6,610 bases of DNA from Candidatus Latescibacteria bacterium 4484_107. GTDB taxonomy: Bacteria > Latescibacterota > 4484-107. Both the position numbers and the translations under genes were made by a program. Where the stretch lies: contig MVCQ01000093.1 of assembly GCA_002059205.1 (NCBI GenBank), positions 1 through 6,610 of the forward strand, in the 5' to 3' direction. Within the stretch, counting starts at the first letter, position 1, and each line of letters starts with the position of its first letter. Of this stretch, positions 5,843 to 6,610 are shown in pieces. The notes under the pieces were generated by a model, which saw only the letters and a list, made by a program, of their open reading frames with translations, did not search any database and had not been told where the DNA came from.

Positions 5843-5849
5843 GTTTTGT

Positions 5850-5914
5850 TTACCCTCAGCGCCCTCCGCGTGCTCCGCGGTAAGATCGGTTTGTCTCCAA
5901 AATTTTACAGACAA
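5850..5914. repeat. Dispersed GC-rich repeat and small hairpin upstream of rnfB
   Basis: TTACC (5850-5854) and GGTAA (5879-5883) bracket a GC-rich segment containing CGCGTGCTCCGCGGT (5867-5881), related to the inverted repeat before pgk (840-907). A six-pair hairpin follows, TTGTCT (5891-5896) with AGACAA (5909-5914). The word AAATCCACAAAAA is shared between about 5924-5936 and the pgk upstream region near 867-879, supporting common repeat ancestry. No promoter is evident. Confidence 0.45.
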
Positions 5915-5962
5915 GCTTCGCTCTAAATCCACAAAAAAAAATTCTGAATCCGGGAGGAAAAC

Positions 5963-6139
5963 ATGCTGCTTGCTTCGATCATCAGCTTAGGCGTTTTGGG
6001 ACTCATTTTCGGCGGCGGATTGGCCTATGCCTCGCGCCGGTTTGCGGTGGAGGTGGACCCGAGAATTGCCGAAGTGGAAGAAGTCCTGCCGGGGGCAAAT
6101 TGCGCTGCGTGCGGATGCGTTTCCGATACGAGGGCGTGA
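5963..6139 (+). pseudogene. rnfB: rnfB 5' part: membrane anchor and truncated first Fe-S motif
   Basis: RnfB is the ferredoxin-type subunit of the membrane Rnf complex, which couples electron flow between ferredoxin and NAD to ion transport. This 58-residue frame starts at ATG 5963 with GGAGG at 5953-5957. It has the expected N-terminal hydrophobic helix (residues 2-22, LLASIISLGVLGLIFGGGLAY), the acidic linker VEVDPRIAEVEEVLPGAN, and the first two cysteines of the N-terminal cluster motif, NCAACG. Then, where family members continue with a Gly/Cys segment and two further cysteines, the frame runs into six unrelated residues and TGA (6137-6139). The rest of RnfB continues in the -1 frame. About 60-75 residues of the usual protein are missing (estimate from remembered family layout). 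Either a real deletion or an assembly error. Confidence 0.8.
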
Positions 6140-6594
6140 TGGATTGCCGGGCCGCCCTGCTCGTCGGCGGTGGCGCAAAGGCCTGTGCCTTTGGCTGTCT
6201 GGGATTGGGTTCCTGCGCGGCCGCGTGCCCCTTCGATGCGATCACGATGAGCGACCGGGGACTCCCCGTGGTGGATGAGGAGCAATGCACCGGGTGCGGC
6301 GTGTGCGTGCAGACCTGCCCGAGGGGGATTATGGAGCTGATCCCGAGGACGCAGAAGGTCTATCTCGGCTGCGTGTCCCACGACAAAACCAGAGCGGTGA
6401 AGGCCGTGTGTGACGTGGGCTGTATCGGATGCGGGCTGTGCAGCCGGCCTAAGATTACCCCCTCCGGCGCGGTTCGGATGGAGGACAATCTGCCGGTCCT
6501 TCCTCCGGACTGGAGCGACTACGAAACCGCGGTCGAAAAATGTCCCTCAAAAGTCTTCGTCGTGCGGGATGCGGCGGGTTTAGGACACGGATAA
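6100..6594 (+). pseudogene. rnfB: rnfB 3' part: ferredoxin domain, separate frame
   Basis: Frame continuing RnfB after the junction: RFRYEGVMDCRAA (residues 7-19), KACAFGCLGLGSCAAACPFD (27-46) and CTGCGVCVQTCPRG (63-76) are textbook RnfB. They give C-x3-C-x5-C-x3-CP and C-x2-C-x2-C-x3-CP cluster motifs, and CDVGCIGCGLC (104-114) with CP at 148-149 follow. The last module is reduced: the C-x3-CP expected after Cys114 and the C-x2-C-x2-C expected before Cys148 are replaced (SRPKITP; DYETAVEKCP). ATG 6100 and ATG 6115 are possible starts, but neither has a Shine-Dalgarno and both lie inside the 5' fragment, so this is best read as half of one broken gene rather than an independent protein. The TAA at 6592-6594 lies inside a decamer repeat that also encodes the last residues. 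No other rnf gene is adjacent. Confidence 0.82.
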
Positions 6595-6610
6595 ACACGG
6601 ATGAACACGG
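6584..6610. repeat. Decamer repeat at the window end
   Basis: GACACGGATA (6584-6593), AACACGGATG (6594-6603) and AACACGG (6604-6610) form a ten-base period that runs off the window. It overlaps the rnfB stop, so the final Gly-His-Gly of that frame is repeat-encoded. Confidence 0.8.

Noticed and set aside
6100..6139. Programmed -1 frameshift joining the two rnfB halves
   Set aside because: No slippery heptamer is present, and shifting would still leave the cysteine-rich middle segment missing.

Overview
The window is GC-rich in its coding part and carries intact or nearly intact genes only on the + strand. A C-terminal outer-membrane beta-barrel fragment, an Rnf-type electron transport subunit and V/A-type ATPase subunits together suggest a Gram-negative, probably anaerobic bacterium. 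The many short-period repeats between genes would fit a PVC-group, candidate-phylum or deltaproteobacterial-like lineage. The taxonomic guess is inference and is weak.

Layout. Positions 1-29 hold the rho-independent terminator of a gene upstream of the window. Positions 30-290 are non-coding: a cluster of short perfect or near-perfect palindromes bracketed by two copies of a roughly 31-base imperfect direct repeat. Positions 291-464 encode the last 57 residues of an outer-membrane beta-barrel protein with no 5' end. Positions 643-747 encode the last 34 residues of a CopG/ribbon-helix-helix antitoxin, also decapitated. So the first 900 bases are a graveyard of truncated genes and dispersed repeats. 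From 925 the window becomes ordinary: a complete phosphoglycerate kinase (pgk, 925-2124), then a 629-residue acyl-transferring DRE-TIM metallolyase (2248-4137; 2-isopropylmalate / homocitrate / Re-citrate synthase superfamily). The latter's C-terminal extension looks like a Cache/PDC ligand-sensing domain. Next come a previously unlisted 45-residue single-pass membrane protein (4170-4307), whose stop overlaps the start of a 106-residue coiled-coil V/A-ATPase stalk subunit (4304-4624), and a complete V/A-ATPase subunit C (4760-5842). The window ends in rnfB (5963-6594), which is broken: its N-terminal membrane anchor and its C-terminal ferredoxin half are in different frames, and the cysteine-rich segment between them is missing.

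How the parts relate. Phosphoglycerate kinase makes ATP in glycolysis. The DRE-TIM enzyme probably condenses acetyl-CoA with a 2-oxo acid. The ATPase subunits and RnfB belong to ion-translocating energy complexes, but only two ATPase subunits and one damaged Rnf subunit are present, so neither complex is encoded here as a unit. Nearly every spacer carries its own short-period or palindromic repeat, so the window reads like a set of gene blocks separated by repeats. The most interesting item is the enzyme-Cache fusion; second are the palindrome cluster and the internally deleted rnfB.
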